64,000 bases of DNA, from positions 1 to 64,000 of the forward strand of contig JAJPEU010000001.1 in NCBI GenBank assembly GCA_021166685.1, written 5' to 3'. Both the position numbers and the translations under genes were made by a program. A model generated the notes under the pieces. That model was not told the origin of the DNA. It did no database searches and saw only the letters and a program-made list of their open reading frames with translations. Source of the DNA: Sulfurovum sp. Its GTDB lineage: Bacteria; Campylobacterota; Campylobacteria; Campylobacterales; Sulfurovaceae. Of this stretch, positions 1 to 7,846 are shown piece after piece (positions within the stretch are counted from its first letter, which is position 1; every line of letters begins with the position of its first letter).

Positions 1-181
1 TGAGCTCAATTATTTTTTTAGGCTTTTGCGGTATTTTTCTCTTTGCTGTTTCTTTTGTTACATTTTTTTCGTTTGTGGAAATAGTCGGCGCTTGATCTAT
101 TTTGGGTGTTGTACGGGTATTTTGAGTGGCACATCCTGTTATTGCAAACAATAGAGAGACGAAAATAATCAAATATTTCAT
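1..181 (-). CDS. Lipoprotein, 3' part outside window
   Basis: Only the first 60 residues are present and the rest lies beyond the left edge. The start is the ATG at 181-179, with a plausible AAGGA ribosome site about 11 bases upstream. The N-terminus has a basic residue, a hydrophobic stretch and a lipobox ending in I-T-G-C, so it should be exported and lipid-anchored. After the cysteine the chain is Thr/Lys/Pro-rich and looks disordered. The family cannot be named from this fragment. Confidence 0.7.
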   Translation of the reverse strand, partial: MKYLIIFVSLLFAITGCATQNTRTTPKIDQAPTISTNEKNVTKETAKRKIPQKPKKIIEL

Positions 182-207
182 TTTACGTTAAGTCCTTTGT
201 TTTTAAA

Positions 208-213
208 TTTATA
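208..213 (-). promoter_or_regulatory. Putative -10 box of the left-edge lipoprotein gene
   Basis: TATAAA on the minus strand, about 27 bases before the ATG at 181. No clear -35 element is visible, as is usual for housekeeping promoters in Campylobacterota. Confidence 0.35.
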
Positions 214-256
214 GAGTATTGTAGTGCAATCTAAGAGAAATTACAATATTGTTAGA

Positions 257-262
257 TAAAAT
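257..262 (+). promoter_or_regulatory. Putative -10 box of thiS
   Basis: TAAAAT in an A/T-rich stretch 23 bases before the thiS ATG. It fits the AT-rich -10 elements seen elsewhere in the window. Inference only. Confidence 0.35.
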
Positions 263-285
263 AAAATCAACGACAAGGAGAGTTT

Positions 286-486
286 ATGCTAATTACTGTT
301 AACGGTGAAAAGAAAAATGTTAAGCAAAATATTACAATTTCAGACCTGATAGACATATTGGGAATCAAAGTAAAAGTAATGGCTGCGGCTGTCAATATGG
401 AGATTGTAAAAAAAGAAGAATGGAGTACTCATATGCTTCAAGAAGATGACAGAATTGAATTATTGCATTTTGTAGGCGGAGGATGA
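286..486 (+). CDS. thiS: Sulfur carrier protein ThiS
   Basis: This 66-residue protein has the length and beta-grasp pattern of ThiS. It ends in Gly-Gly-Gly, and the C-terminal glycine is the site that is adenylated and converted to thiocarboxylate to donate sulfur for the thiazole ring of thiamine. An AGGAG ribosome site lies just before the ATG. It stands alone here: no thiF, thiG or thiH is adjacent, and the next gene (acpS) is convergent with a 6-base gap. MoaD-like proteins share the fold, but the short length and N-terminal pattern favour ThiS. Confidence 0.85.
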   Translation: MLITVNGEKKNVKQNITISDLIDILGIKVKVMAAAVNMEIVKKEEWSTHMLQEDDRIELLHFVGGG

Positions 487-492
487 GAATGG

Positions 493-846
493 TTAGTGCT
501 GCACAACAACAACTACCGCAATGGCAAATCCTCCATCATGGCTAATCGAAAGAGAACTCTCTTTGATGCGATGTATAGTTTGGGCCTCTTGAGATAAAGT
601 AAAAGCAGGTGCACCTTTTTGATTTTTTACGATCATGATATCATGAAAAGAGAGCTGTTCCCCTATGCCGCATCCCAATGCCTTGGAAATCGCTTCTTTT
701 GCAGCCCATAAGCCTGCGACAGTTTCAGCCTTTTGTGCCATAGCTATCTCTTCATGGGAAAGAAATCTTTCTTTAAATTTATTGCCGTATTTTGATATAT
801 TTTTTTCTATACGATCAATGTGTATAATATCCGTACCTATTTTCAT
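493..846 (-). CDS. acpS: Holo-[acyl-carrier-protein] synthase AcpS
   Basis: AcpS transfers 4'-phosphopantetheine from CoA to a serine of acyl carrier protein in the cytoplasm, which fatty-acid synthesis requires. The 117 residues match the family length. The N-terminal G-x-D-I-x-x-I-x-R-I motif includes the metal-binding Asp6, and the A-A-K-E-A-x-x-K-A-L-G motif near residue 50 supplies the second acidic ligand. It is the last gene of a leftward run below radA (24-base gap) and converges on thiS. Confidence 0.93.
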   Translation of the reverse strand: MKIGTDIIHIDRIEKNISKYGNKFKERFLSHEEIAMAQKAETVAGLWAAKEAISKALGCGIGEQLSFHDIMIVKNQKGAPAFTLSQEAQTIHRIKESSLSISHDGGFAIAVVVVVQH

Positions 847-870
847 GAAAGAAGTGTAGCAAAAAGAAGA

Positions 871-2223
871 TTACATCCAGTCTACTATTTTGGATACTTC
901 ATCTGCTATAAAACACTTGATAGGCGTTTCTTCCAAGGGCTTGTTGGGGATAACCGCTTTTTTAAAACCTTGTGTCTGTATCTCTTTAAGCCTTTGTGTA
1001 AGTCCGGGTACTTCCCGTATTTCACCTGTAAGGCTTACTTCTCCTAAAAAAAGTGTTTCCGGACTTAATTCTCTGTTTCGGTAGCTGCTCAAAATAGCTG
1101 CAATAATAGCCAGATCTGCAGAGGGTTCATTGACTTTAATGCCGCCGCTTATATTGATAAAAACATCATAGGTTCCCAGGGGCAGATCAAGTTTTTTTTC
1201 CAAAAGCGCCAAAAGCATCGTAAGCCGGTTGTTGTCAAAGCCTGTAGAGCTTCGTTTTGGATGACCATAGGCCTCGCTGACAAGTGCTTGAACTTCTATG
1301 ATGATGGGGCGACTTCCTTCCATAATGACCGTAAGGGCTGATCCTGATTGAAGTTTCTTTTTATTGAAAAACATTCCCCCCATACTTTTGGCATCACTCA
1401 GGCCCTCTTTGTTCATTTCGAAAATACCTACTTCGTTGGTTGAGCCAAAGCGATTTTTAAATCCTCTTAGAAGTCTGAGTTCGGAGTTGCTGTCCCCTTC
1501 AAAATAGAGCACCGTGTCGACCATATGCTCAAGCACCCTGGGTCCGGCAATGGATCCGTCTTTGGTGATATGGCCTATGATAAAGATGGGGATATGCATA
1601 CTTTTGGCAATACGCATCAATTCAAAGGTGATCGTGCGAACCTGCGTAACAGATCCCGGCGCGGAAGGGGTATCGTCACTATAGAGTGTCTGTATGGAAT
1701 CAATCACGATAAATGCATAATTTTCAACGGATATTTCTGAAAGTACTGCAGCAAGGCTGATTTCAGGGAGCAAAAAAAGATTTTCATGATTGGCTTCCAG
1801 CCTGTTGGCGCGCAGTTTAATTTGCCCTGAAGACTCCTCTCCCGAGACATAAAGTACTTTTTTATCCCCTTTTGCGAGATTTCCGGCTATTTTGAGAAGC
1901 AATGTGGATTTCCCTATACCCGGGCTTCCTCCAATCAAGGTTAGCGATCCCGGAACAATACCGCCTCCCAATACCAAATCAAGCTCTTTGCTTCCCGAAG
2001 AGAATCGTGTGATATTGTCTTCTTCTATTTGCGTAATGGGTCTGGCTTTGCCTGTAGGGTTTATGCTTGTATTGTTTTTGGATATCTCTTCTAAAAACTT
2101 GATCTGGTCAGTGCTAAGTTCCACCATAGTATCCCACTGATCACAGGAAGTGCATTTTCCCATCCATCTGGGGGATTGAAAACCGCATGCCTGACACTCA
2201 AAGAGGGTTTTTTTCTTTGCCAT
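871..2223 (-). CDS. radA: DNA repair protein RadA
   Basis: RadA is a RecA-like ATPase that drives branch migration and D-loop extension during recombinational repair. At 450 residues it is full length. It has a C4 zinc finger (Cys10, 13, 24, 27), a Walker A motif at residues 98-107 (GGSPGIGKST), the RadA-specific K-N-R-F-G motif near residue 257, and a C-terminal Lon-protease-like domain. It is divergent from plsC and has a TATAAT box about 31 bases upstream. From memory, radA near ftsY and a thioredoxin lipoprotein is also found in Campylobacter jejuni. Confidence 0.96.
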   Translation of the reverse strand: MAKKKTLFECQACGFQSPRWMGKCTSCDQWDTMVELSTDQIKFLEEISKNNTSINPTGKARPITQIEEDNITRFSSGSKELDLVLGGGIVPGSLTLIGGSPGIGKSTLLLKIAGNLAKGDKKVLYVSGEESSGQIKLRANRLEANHENLFLLPEISLAAVLSEISVENYAFIVIDSIQTLYSDDTPSAPGSVTQVRTITFELMRIAKSMHIPIFIIGHITKDGSIAGPRVLEHMVDTVLYFEGDSNSELRLLRGFKNRFGSTNEVGIFEMNKEGLSDAKSMGGMFFNKKKLQSGSALTVIMEGSRPIIIEVQALVSEAYGHPKRSSTGFDNNRLTMLLALLEKKLDLPLGTYDVFINISGGIKVNEPSADLAIIAAILSSYRNRELSPETLFLGEVSLTGEIREVPGLTQRLKEIQTQGFKKAVIPNKPLEETPIKCFIADEVSKIVDWM

Positions 2224-2253
2224 ACTACCGCCTTAAGTTGTTTGATAAAAGTT

Positions 2254-2259
2254 ATTATA
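2254..2259 (-). promoter_or_regulatory. Putative -10 box of radA
   Basis: A perfect TATAAT on the minus strand about 31 bases before the radA ATG at 2223. No -35 box is recognisable. Confidence 0.5.
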
Positions 2260-2340
2260 GTCAAGTAAAAAAAAAGAGGTTGCAAAAGATGTCAAATTGT
2301 AATTTTTTTGAACAGTGAAGCTCTTTTTGGTCTATTTGGA

Positions 2341-2346
2341 TATAAT
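2341..2346 (+). promoter_or_regulatory. Putative -10 box of plsC
   Basis: A perfect TATAAT, 27 bases before the TTG start of plsC at 2374. The radA box faces the other way, so the 150-base gap holds two divergent promoters. Confidence 0.5.
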
Positions 2347-2373
2347 TCCGTCACTATTTTTTAAGGATAAAGA

Positions 2374-3060
2374 TTGCGATTTTTTAAAAAGATTCAACAA
2401 TTGCTCTATTCGCTTTATTTGACAAACAAGTACGGGTTTATGCTCAAAAGAATACAAGATGTGCAAGAAAAGAAAAAAGTAAGATTGGCTTATTCCAAAG
2501 TGCAGCTTGCTGCACTTCATATCGAAATCAATATAGAAAACAAAGAAAAACTCCCCCATGAGGGACAGTATCTGCTTTTAAGTAATCATAGAACGGTTAT
2601 CGATCCGCTCATTATCGAAGTGGCTTTGGAGCATACCAAACTTTTTGGACTCTGGATCGCAAAAAAAGAATTATACAACTCTCTCTTTTTTGGGATTTTT
2701 GTGCGCAATGCAGGGTCGATACTGATTGATAGAAAAAAGAGCCAGATGAGTGGATTTTTTGGGGATGTTAAGGCGGGAGTGCAAAAGGGAAATTCTGTTT
2801 TTATTTTTCCTGAAGGCACTCGGAATACTACCGATAAACCCGTTACTGCATTTAAAGAAGGGTCCAGGCTGATTGCTTTAAAAAACAAATTGCCTATTTT
2901 GCCTGTATATATCAAAGATAATGCAAGAGAAATCCTGAAAGAAGCGCTTTACGATAATTCACAAAAACGCAAAATCACTATCGTGATAGGCGATATCATT
3001 GATTATAGAGAAAAAACAGAGTTAGAATCAAAATATAAAGAAAGATTTAATATTGCATAA
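2374..3060 (+). CDS. plsC: 1-acyl-sn-glycerol-3-phosphate acyltransferase (PlsC family)
   Basis: It should convert lysophosphatidic acid to phosphatidic acid at the inner membrane. The 228 residues contain the acyltransferase catalytic motif H-x4-D (His72-Asp77 in N-H-R-T-V-I-D) and the substrate-binding F-P-E-G-T-R at 145-150. The start is a TTG preceded by AAGGAT at good spacing, and no ATG fits better. The N-terminus is basic and amphipathic rather than a clear membrane helix. It is monocistronic and convergent with ftsY. The exact acyl donor and acceptor cannot be read from sequence. Confidence 0.88.
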   Translation: MRFFKKIQQLLYSLYLTNKYGFMLKRIQDVQEKKKVRLAYSKVQLAALHIEINIENKEKLPHEGQYLLLSNHRTVIDPLIIEVALEHTKLFGLWIAKKELYNSLFFGIFVRNAGSILIDRKKSQMSGFFGDVKAGVQKGNSVFIFPEGTRNTTDKPVTAFKEGSRLIALKNKLPILPVYIKDNAREILKEALYDNSQKRKITIVIGDIIDYREKTELESKYKERFNIA

Positions 3061-3128
3061 AAATCGTTTCATTAAAATAAAATAATATTTTATGGGTATC
3101 AGAAACATTTAAAAAAATTTGAGTCTAT

Positions 3129-3995
3129 TTATGCAAATATTTCATCCAAAATGGTATTGATATATTCGTTGGCTTTAAATTTAATAAGGTCTTTTGGCTG
3201 TTCCCCTGTGCCGATATAAAAAATAGGCAGCTGAAGTTCATCGGCTATACTGAGCACGGAACCGCCTTTTGCTGTCCCGTCAAGTTTGGTAATAATGATG
3301 CCGTCAATGCCGATCATTTCATTGAAGGCTTTTGCCTGATTAATAGAAGAGCTTCCTTGTGTTCCGTCCAAAATAAGCATTTTGCGGTGAGGAGCTCCTT
3401 CCAGAGCTTTGTGTGCAACACGTATCATTTTTTTGAGTTCTTCGGCGAGATTGGTTTGGGTATGAAGCCTTCCTGCGGTATCGATAATAACATGATCTAT
3501 CTTTTTGGCTTTCGCGGATTCGATAGTATCGTACACTACAGCCGATGGGTCATGCCCCTGTTGTGTAGCGATAATGGGTATTTTCAGTTTGTCTGCCCAT
3601 TTGCTCAGCTGCTCTATGGCTGCGGCACGAAAGGTGTCGCCTGCGCCAAGTATCACGCTATGCCCGGCTTCCTTGTAGCGGTAAGCCAGCTTGGAAATGG
3701 TTGTTGTTTTGCCTGCACCGTTTACACCGATAATCATCTCCACATAAGGTTTTGCTCCGCTTTCTTTAAAATCAGCTTTGTATTGGAAGACAGAGACAAG
3801 TGAGTTAAATGCTTGAATGCGGTTTATCTTGGCGCCTAAAGGCTCCAGCAATCTTTCTATAAGATCATAATTTACATCCGCTTCCAGCAAAATATCTTCA
3901 AACTCTTCTTTGGATATCTCCTTGCGTTTAGTAGGCACTATTTCCTTAATTGCTTCGTTGGTTTTGCCTAATACTTTTTTAAATAGGTTAAACAT
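3129..3995 (-). CDS. ftsY: Signal recognition particle receptor FtsY
   Basis: FtsY is the membrane-associated GTPase that docks SRP-ribosome complexes on the Sec translocon. The 288-residue protein keeps the NG domain but has almost no acidic A domain, as in other short FtsY forms. GTPase motifs are G-V-N-G-A-G-K-T at 90-97, D-T-A-G-R at 172-176 and T-K-L-D-G at 236-240. The gene lies 14 bases downstream of the thioredoxin-like lipoprotein gene and is probably transcribed with it. Confidence 0.96.
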   Translation of the reverse strand: MFNLFKKVLGKTNEAIKEIVPTKRKEISKEEFEDILLEADVNYDLIERLLEPLGAKINRIQAFNSLVSVFQYKADFKESGAKPYVEMIIGVNGAGKTTTISKLAYRYKEAGHSVILGAGDTFRAAAIEQLSKWADKLKIPIIATQQGHDPSAVVYDTIESAKAKKIDHVIIDTAGRLHTQTNLAEELKKMIRVAHKALEGAPHRKMLILDGTQGSSSINQAKAFNEMIGIDGIIITKLDGTAKGGSVLSIADELQLPIFYIGTGEQPKDLIKFKANEYINTILDEIFA

Positions 3996-4009
3996 ATATT
4001 TAAAATCCT

Positions 4010-4660
4010 TTATTCTTGTTTTGAGTCTTTGATTGCTTCGTGTATATCGTGCTCCAGTATTTCTACAGGAACAGCACCTTCGTAGTGCGAAAGATATTTT
4101 CCGTTATGATAGATTACAGTAAGAGGAAGAGAAAAATTGCTGTCAAGATTCAATACTTCTGTTATTTCTGTTGCCAAAGCATCGTTCTCCCTGGCAGTAG
4201 AAATATAATAATCGGCATGATTTTCTTGGATGAATTTCTCCAGTATTTCTTGCGTTGGTGTATCATTAACCGTAATCCCTGCAATAAAAAGTTCTTGAGG
4301 ATGTTTTTTTTGAAGATCTGAAAGATAAGGAGCTTCTCCTGCACACGGAGGACACCAGGTGGCAAAGAAATGGAATATTACCGCAGGCGCATTAACCCCT
4401 TCCAAAAAGATAGCTTTATCATTCAGCGTTCCTTTGTAGCTCTTTTGCTGCAAATCACTTAAAGCAAAGGCATGAGTCACAATTTGAGTGACATTACCGT
4501 TGAATGAAATATTTTTTTTTGAAAATGATTCATTCTTGTCTGTTTGCAGTATTTGGGTTGTATTTTCTGTGACAATTGTAGAATTTTGATTTTTTTTATC
4601 ATCACATCCTCCCAACATAAAGAGAATGACGATAAACAAAAGAGAATACACTTTTTTCAA
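4010..4660 (-). CDS. TlpA-family thioredoxin-like lipoprotein
   Basis: A predicted membrane-anchored periplasmic thiol oxidoreductase of 216 residues. It has a signal peptide with lipobox L-G-G-C (Cys19) and a TlpA/ResA-like domain with the active site W-C-P-P-C (Cys103, Cys106). I chose the TTG at 4660 because an AAGGAAGAG site sits 5 bases upstream and a minus-strand TATAAT box ends at 4688. The in-frame ATG at 4705 lies upstream of that box and would add 15 polar residues before the signal peptide. It leads into ftsY. Confidence 0.85.
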   Translation of the reverse strand: MKKVYSLLFIVILFMLGGCDDKKNQNSTIVTENTTQILQTDKNESFSKKNISFNGNVTQIVTHAFALSDLQQKSYKGTLNDKAIFLEGVNAPAVIFHFFATWCPPCAGEAPYLSDLQKKHPQELFIAGITVNDTPTQEILEKFIQENHADYYISTARENDALATEITEVLNLDSNFSLPLTVIYHNGKYLSHYEGAVPVEILEHDIHEAIKDSKQE

Positions 4661-4674
4661 ACTCTTCCTTTGGG

Positions 4675-4680
4675 TATAAT
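4675..4680 (+). promoter_or_regulatory. Putative -10 box of the 5-FCL/RNase Y genes
   Basis: A perfect TATAAT, 33 bases before the ATG at 4714. It lies back to back with the minus-strand box at 4688-4693. Confidence 0.5.
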
Positions 4681-4687
4681 AATTTAA

Positions 4688-4693
4688 ATTATA
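4688..4693 (-). promoter_or_regulatory. Putative -10 box of the thioredoxin-lipoprotein/ftsY operon
   Basis: TATAAT on the minus strand, 27 bases before the TTG at 4660. The position predicts a leader of about 20 bases and argues against the upstream ATG at 4705. Confidence 0.5.
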
Positions 4694-4713
4694 ACGAAAG
4701 AGCACTTAGGGAT

Positions 4714-5265
4714 ATGATGAATAAAAATAGTTTTAGAGCTTTATGTTTAAAACGTTTGGAAAAAGCAAGCAAAAATGGCGCATTTAAAAAGGACAGGATC
4801 GTTTTGGATTCGCTTTATCAACTTATAAACCAATGCAAAGCAAAAAGAATTATGCTTTATCTTCCATTGGGCACCGAAGTGAATATCGGTCCTCTTATCA
4901 ACCGTTTGCGCAGAGAAAAAAAAGATCTCTATGTGCCTTTTATGGAAGGTAAAAGTTTTAGATTGGTAAAATATAGGTTACCGCTAGAAAAAAAACGCTT
5001 TGGGATTAAAGAGCCTAAAGACTCAAGACAGTTTAAAAAGAAACAAATAGATTTGGCTATCGTGCCTATAGTGGGATCTGACAGCACATTAAGGCGTGTC
5101 GGCTTCGGCAAAGGCATGTACGATAGATTTTATGAAAAAGAGATTAAAAATATTAAAAAAACTGTATTTGTGGCACGTCAATGGTGCTACAGCAAGAAAG
5201 AAGTCACAGATTATTATGATGTGAAGGCTGACAGCATTATCACACCGCAGTATATACATTTTTAG
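4714..5265 (+). CDS. 5-formyltetrahydrofolate cyclo-ligase family protein
   Basis: This enzyme converts 5-formyl-THF to 5,10-methenyl-THF using ATP, returning the stored folate to the one-carbon pool. The 183 residues are close to the family length. The C-terminal signature G-F-G-K-G-M-Y-D-R (about residues 131-139) and the basic N-terminal R-x-x-x-L-K-R-L pattern support the call. Two adjacent ATGs (4714, 4717) are possible starts. It is followed after 30 bases by rny on the same strand, a pairing I recall from Campylobacter. Confidence 0.85.
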   Translation: MMNKNSFRALCLKRLEKASKNGAFKKDRIVLDSLYQLINQCKAKRIMLYLPLGTEVNIGPLINRLRREKKDLYVPFMEGKSFRLVKYRLPLEKKRFGIKEPKDSRQFKKKQIDLAIVPIVGSDSTLRRVGFGKGMYDRFYEKEIKNIKKTVFVARQWCYSKKEVTDYYDVKADSIITPQYIHF

Positions 5266-5295
5266 GCTTTTTCTTTCACAATTAAAGGAAAAACA

Positions 5296-6822
5296 ATGTT
5301 GGGAATTATAGGAGCATCAAGTATCGCCGGTGCAGCCATAGGGGTTGGAGGTTTTTATCTATGGCTTAAAAACAGTACATATAACAGATTTTCGCATATA
5401 GAACTTGAAATAAAAGCAAAGGCAAAAGCTATAGAAAGCGAAGCTGAACTTTTGCTGCAAGAATCCAGAGTAAAAATTAAAGAAAACGAGATAGAGCAAG
5501 AACGTGAATTTCAAAAACGTTTGGCGCAGATAGAGGAACGTCAGAGAGATTTAATTTTGCAAACAAAGGAGATTGCTTCCAAAGAAAAAAAACTTGACAC
5601 CCTTATAAATAAAATTAGAAACAAAGAAGCAAGTTTGGAAAAACTTGAAGCTAAAAAGCAAGAGGCAATCATACAGACCATTGATAAAATGCAACATATA
5701 GCTTCTCTCACAAAAGAGGAGGCAAAAACTTACATTCTTGAAAAAGTAGAAGAGTTGAGCCGTGCTGAAATGGCAGGCGTTGTACGCAAATACGAACAGT
5801 TAGCCAAAGAAGAGGGTGAGCGAAAAGCCAATTATATTTTAGCGCAGGCTACTACGCGTTATGCAGGTGAGTTTGCAGGAGAAAGACTAATCAATATTGT
5901 TACTTTGCCCAGTGATGAACATAAGGGGCGTATTATCGGCAAAGAAGGACGCAATATTAAAACTTTAGAGATGCTGCTGGGTGTTGATATAGTCATAGAC
6001 GAGACGCCCGGGGTGATACTCGTAAGCAGCTTTAATCTTTATCGAAGAGCCATCGCAACCAGAGTCATAGAGATTTTAGTAGAGGATGGACGTATCCATC
6101 CGGGCCGGATTGAAGAAGTGCATGAAAAAGTAGAGAAAGAGTTTGAGCAAAAAACATACGAAGAAGGGGAAAATATTCTGATAGATTTAGGGCTTTTTCC
6201 TATGCATGAGGAGCTTGTCAAGCTTTTAGGACGCATGAAATACCGTGCCAGTTACGGACAGAATGCTCTGGCGCATACACTCGAAGTTGCTAAACTTGCC
6301 AGAGTGATGGCAGCAGAAATGGGGGGAGACGAAAAGCTTGCAATGCGCGCAGGATTGCTGCATGACATTGGCAAGGCATTGACGCAGGATATGGGCGGCT
6401 CCCATGTAGATATAGGAGCAGAACTTTGCAGAAAGCACAATGAACACCCCGTGGTAATCAATGCGATCTATGCCCATCATGGGCATGAAAAACCAAACAG
6501 TATAGAGAGTGCGGCTGTTTGTGCTGCTGATGCGCTTTCAGCTGCAAGGCCGGGAGCAAGACGGGAGGTTTTGGAGAGTTTTACAAAGCGGGTAAAAGAG
6601 ATAGAACAGATCGCCATTTCTAAAGAATATGTAGAAAATGCCTATGCTATTAATGCAGGAAGAGAGATACGTGTCTTTGTCAATGCTAGTAAAATGAGTG
6701 ATAATGAAGCGGTGCTGCTAAGCAAGGAGATTGCAAAAGAGATAGAAGATAGGGTACAATATCCGGGTGAAATAAAAGTTAATGTTATTAGAGAAATGCG
6801 GGCGGCATACTATGCAAGATAG
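5296..6822 (+). CDS. rny: Ribonuclease Y
   Basis: RNase Y is a membrane-anchored endoribonuclease that initiates mRNA decay. The 508 residues show the standard order: an N-terminal Gly/Ala-rich membrane helix (about 3-24), a long charged coiled coil (about 30-190), a KH RNA-binding domain with G-R-I-I-G-K-E-G from about 212, and an HD domain with the metal-binding pair His356-Asp357 in L-L-H-D-I-G-K. AAAGGA precedes the ATG. It is likely co-transcribed with the 5-FCL gene. A repeat-containing gap follows it. Confidence 0.96.
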   Translation: MLGIIGASSIAGAAIGVGGFYLWLKNSTYNRFSHIELEIKAKAKAIESEAELLLQESRVKIKENEIEQEREFQKRLAQIEERQRDLILQTKEIASKEKKLDTLINKIRNKEASLEKLEAKKQEAIIQTIDKMQHIASLTKEEAKTYILEKVEELSRAEMAGVVRKYEQLAKEEGERKANYILAQATTRYAGEFAGERLINIVTLPSDEHKGRIIGKEGRNIKTLEMLLGVDIVIDETPGVILVSSFNLYRRAIATRVIEILVEDGRIHPGRIEEVHEKVEKEFEQKTYEEGENILIDLGLFPMHEELVKLLGRMKYRASYGQNALAHTLEVAKLARVMAAEMGGDEKLAMRAGLLHDIGKALTQDMGGSHVDIGAELCRKHNEHPVVINAIYAHHGHEKPNSIESAAVCAADALSAARPGARREVLESFTKRVKEIEQIAISKEYVENAYAINAGREIRVFVNASKMSDNEAVLLSKEIAKEIEDRVQYPGEIKVNVIREMRAAYYAR

Positions 6823-6831
6823 AAGGGCAAC

Positions 6832-6879
6832 AGCGTCAGCGTAGCCTGCGGGACTTTGTTTCGCAGGTGTCATATTAAA
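6832..6879. repeat. 48-bp direct repeat, copy 1
   Basis: First of two near-identical 48-base copies. It begins 10 bases after the rny stop and differs from copy 2 at two positions. Each copy holds a hairpin, GCCTGCG against CGCAGG(T/C), with an 11-base loop. In copy 1 the outermost pair is G-T. The GC content is clearly above that of the surroundings. Confidence 0.9.
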
Positions 6880-6896
6880 GTGTGGCCAAGCCACAC
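6880..6896. repeat. Perfect inverted repeat between the two direct repeats
   Basis: GTGTGGC, a three-base CAA loop, then GCCACAC. A second palindromic stretch follows at 6901-6915 (CCGCT, five bases, AGCGG). No T-run follows either, so a simple rho-independent terminator is not supported. Confidence 0.75.
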
Positions 6897-6919
6897 GAGC
6901 CCGCTGCTTAAGCGGACAT

Positions 6920-6967
6920 AGCGTCAGCGTAGCCTGCGGGACTTTGTTTCGCAGGCGTTATATTAAA
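6920..6967. repeat. 48-bp direct repeat, copy 2
   Basis: Second copy of the 48-base unit, 40 bases after copy 1 and 15 bases before the next gene. Here the outer base of the internal hairpin is C instead of T, giving a full 7-bp stem. The change keeps the pairing, which suggests the fold may matter. Confidence 0.9.
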
Positions 6968-6982
6968 TAAAAAAGGTAAAAA

Positions 6983-7276
6983 ATGGATCGATGTAAAGAA
7001 ATCAAAGCACGCTTAAGAATGGAAGAGCGTTATGGGGGGTTGAGCCTTGTTTTTGGCGATAACCAGAGCTTGAAAAAAGAGATTTTGCAAGTGATTGATG
7101 ACGTAAAGAAAGAGACAGGACAAGCCCCTTTGATTTTTGACAAAATTTCAACTGAACACCCAGAAATTCAAGCGATTTGCTTAGAATTTCACGATGATAT
7201 ACACAGAGAGGGCGGCGACTTTTTTACTAAAGTGCTTAAAAAATTAAAAATAGACAAATGTGATAAGGGCGTATGA
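6983..7276 (+). CDS. Uncharacterised small protein, 97 aa
   Basis: I do not recognise the family. The protein is soluble, highly charged and predicted mostly helical with one short beta-rich segment; it has Cys4, Cys60 and Cys93 but no signal peptide or membrane segment. The ATG has a plausible AAAGG site. Its last four bases overlap the start of the cyclophilin gene (ATGA type), so the two should be translationally coupled. Codon use looks like that of neighbouring genes, supporting a real gene. Confidence 0.75.
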   Translation: MDRCKEIKARLRMEERYGGLSLVFGDNQSLKKEILQVIDDVKKETGQAPLIFDKISTEHPEIQAICLEFHDDIHREGGDFFTKVLKKLKIDKCDKGV

Positions 7277-7842
7277 TGAAAAAATGGTTACAAATACTGT
7301 TGTATATAGGATTTTTATCAGCAAATACGTATGCTGCAGAGGCGTCTAAAACCCAAGAAGATCAAACGGTATCGCCTGTAGTAGTGCTTGAGACAAATGT
7401 GGGGAATATTGAGCTTAAACTTTATCCCAAAGCCGCACCTTTGGCTGTGGAGAATTTTGTAACACATGTTAAAAACGGCTACTATGACGGTATTATTTTT
7501 CACCGTGTCATCAAAGGTTTTATGATCCAAGGGGGTGACCCCACGGGCACAGGCATGGGAGGAGAGTCAATTTGGAAAAAAGAGTTTAAAAATGAATATG
7601 CTCCCAATTTGGTTTTTAATAAACCTTTTTTGCTTGCTATGGCAAACAAGGGGCCCGACACCAACGGGAGCCAATTTTTTATCACTGTAGCACCCACTGC
7701 ATGGCTTAATGGGGGATATACGATCTTTGGAGAGGTGATCAAAGGACAAGAAGTAGTGCAAAAGATTGAAAATGTCACAGTTTCCCCCGGCAATGACAGA
7801 CCGTTGTTTGATCAAGTCATAAAAAAAGCCTATCTTAGATAG
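7273..7842 (+). CDS. Exported cyclophilin-type peptidyl-prolyl cis-trans isomerase
   Basis: This 189-residue protein has a signal peptide (basic start, hydrophobic core, A-x-A-like end near residue 22), followed by a complete cyclophilin domain. The catalytic-site pattern F-H-R-V-I-K-G-F-M-I-Q-G-G-D-P, the G-S-Q-F-F-I segment and the W-L-N-G region are all present. It should help fold periplasmic proteins by isomerising X-Pro bonds. Tandem ATGs at 7273 and 7276 are both possible starts. It overlaps the 97-aa gene and is followed closely by cmoB. Confidence 0.93.
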   Translation: MMKKWLQILLYIGFLSANTYAAEASKTQEDQTVSPVVVLETNVGNIELKLYPKAAPLAVENFVTHVKNGYYDGIIFHRVIKGFMIQGGDPTGTGMGGESIWKKEFKNEYAPNLVFNKPFLLAMANKGPDTNGSQFFITVAPTAWLNGGYTIFGEVIKGQEVVQKIENVTVSPGNDRPLFDQVIKKAYLR

Positions 7843-7846
7843 TCTG

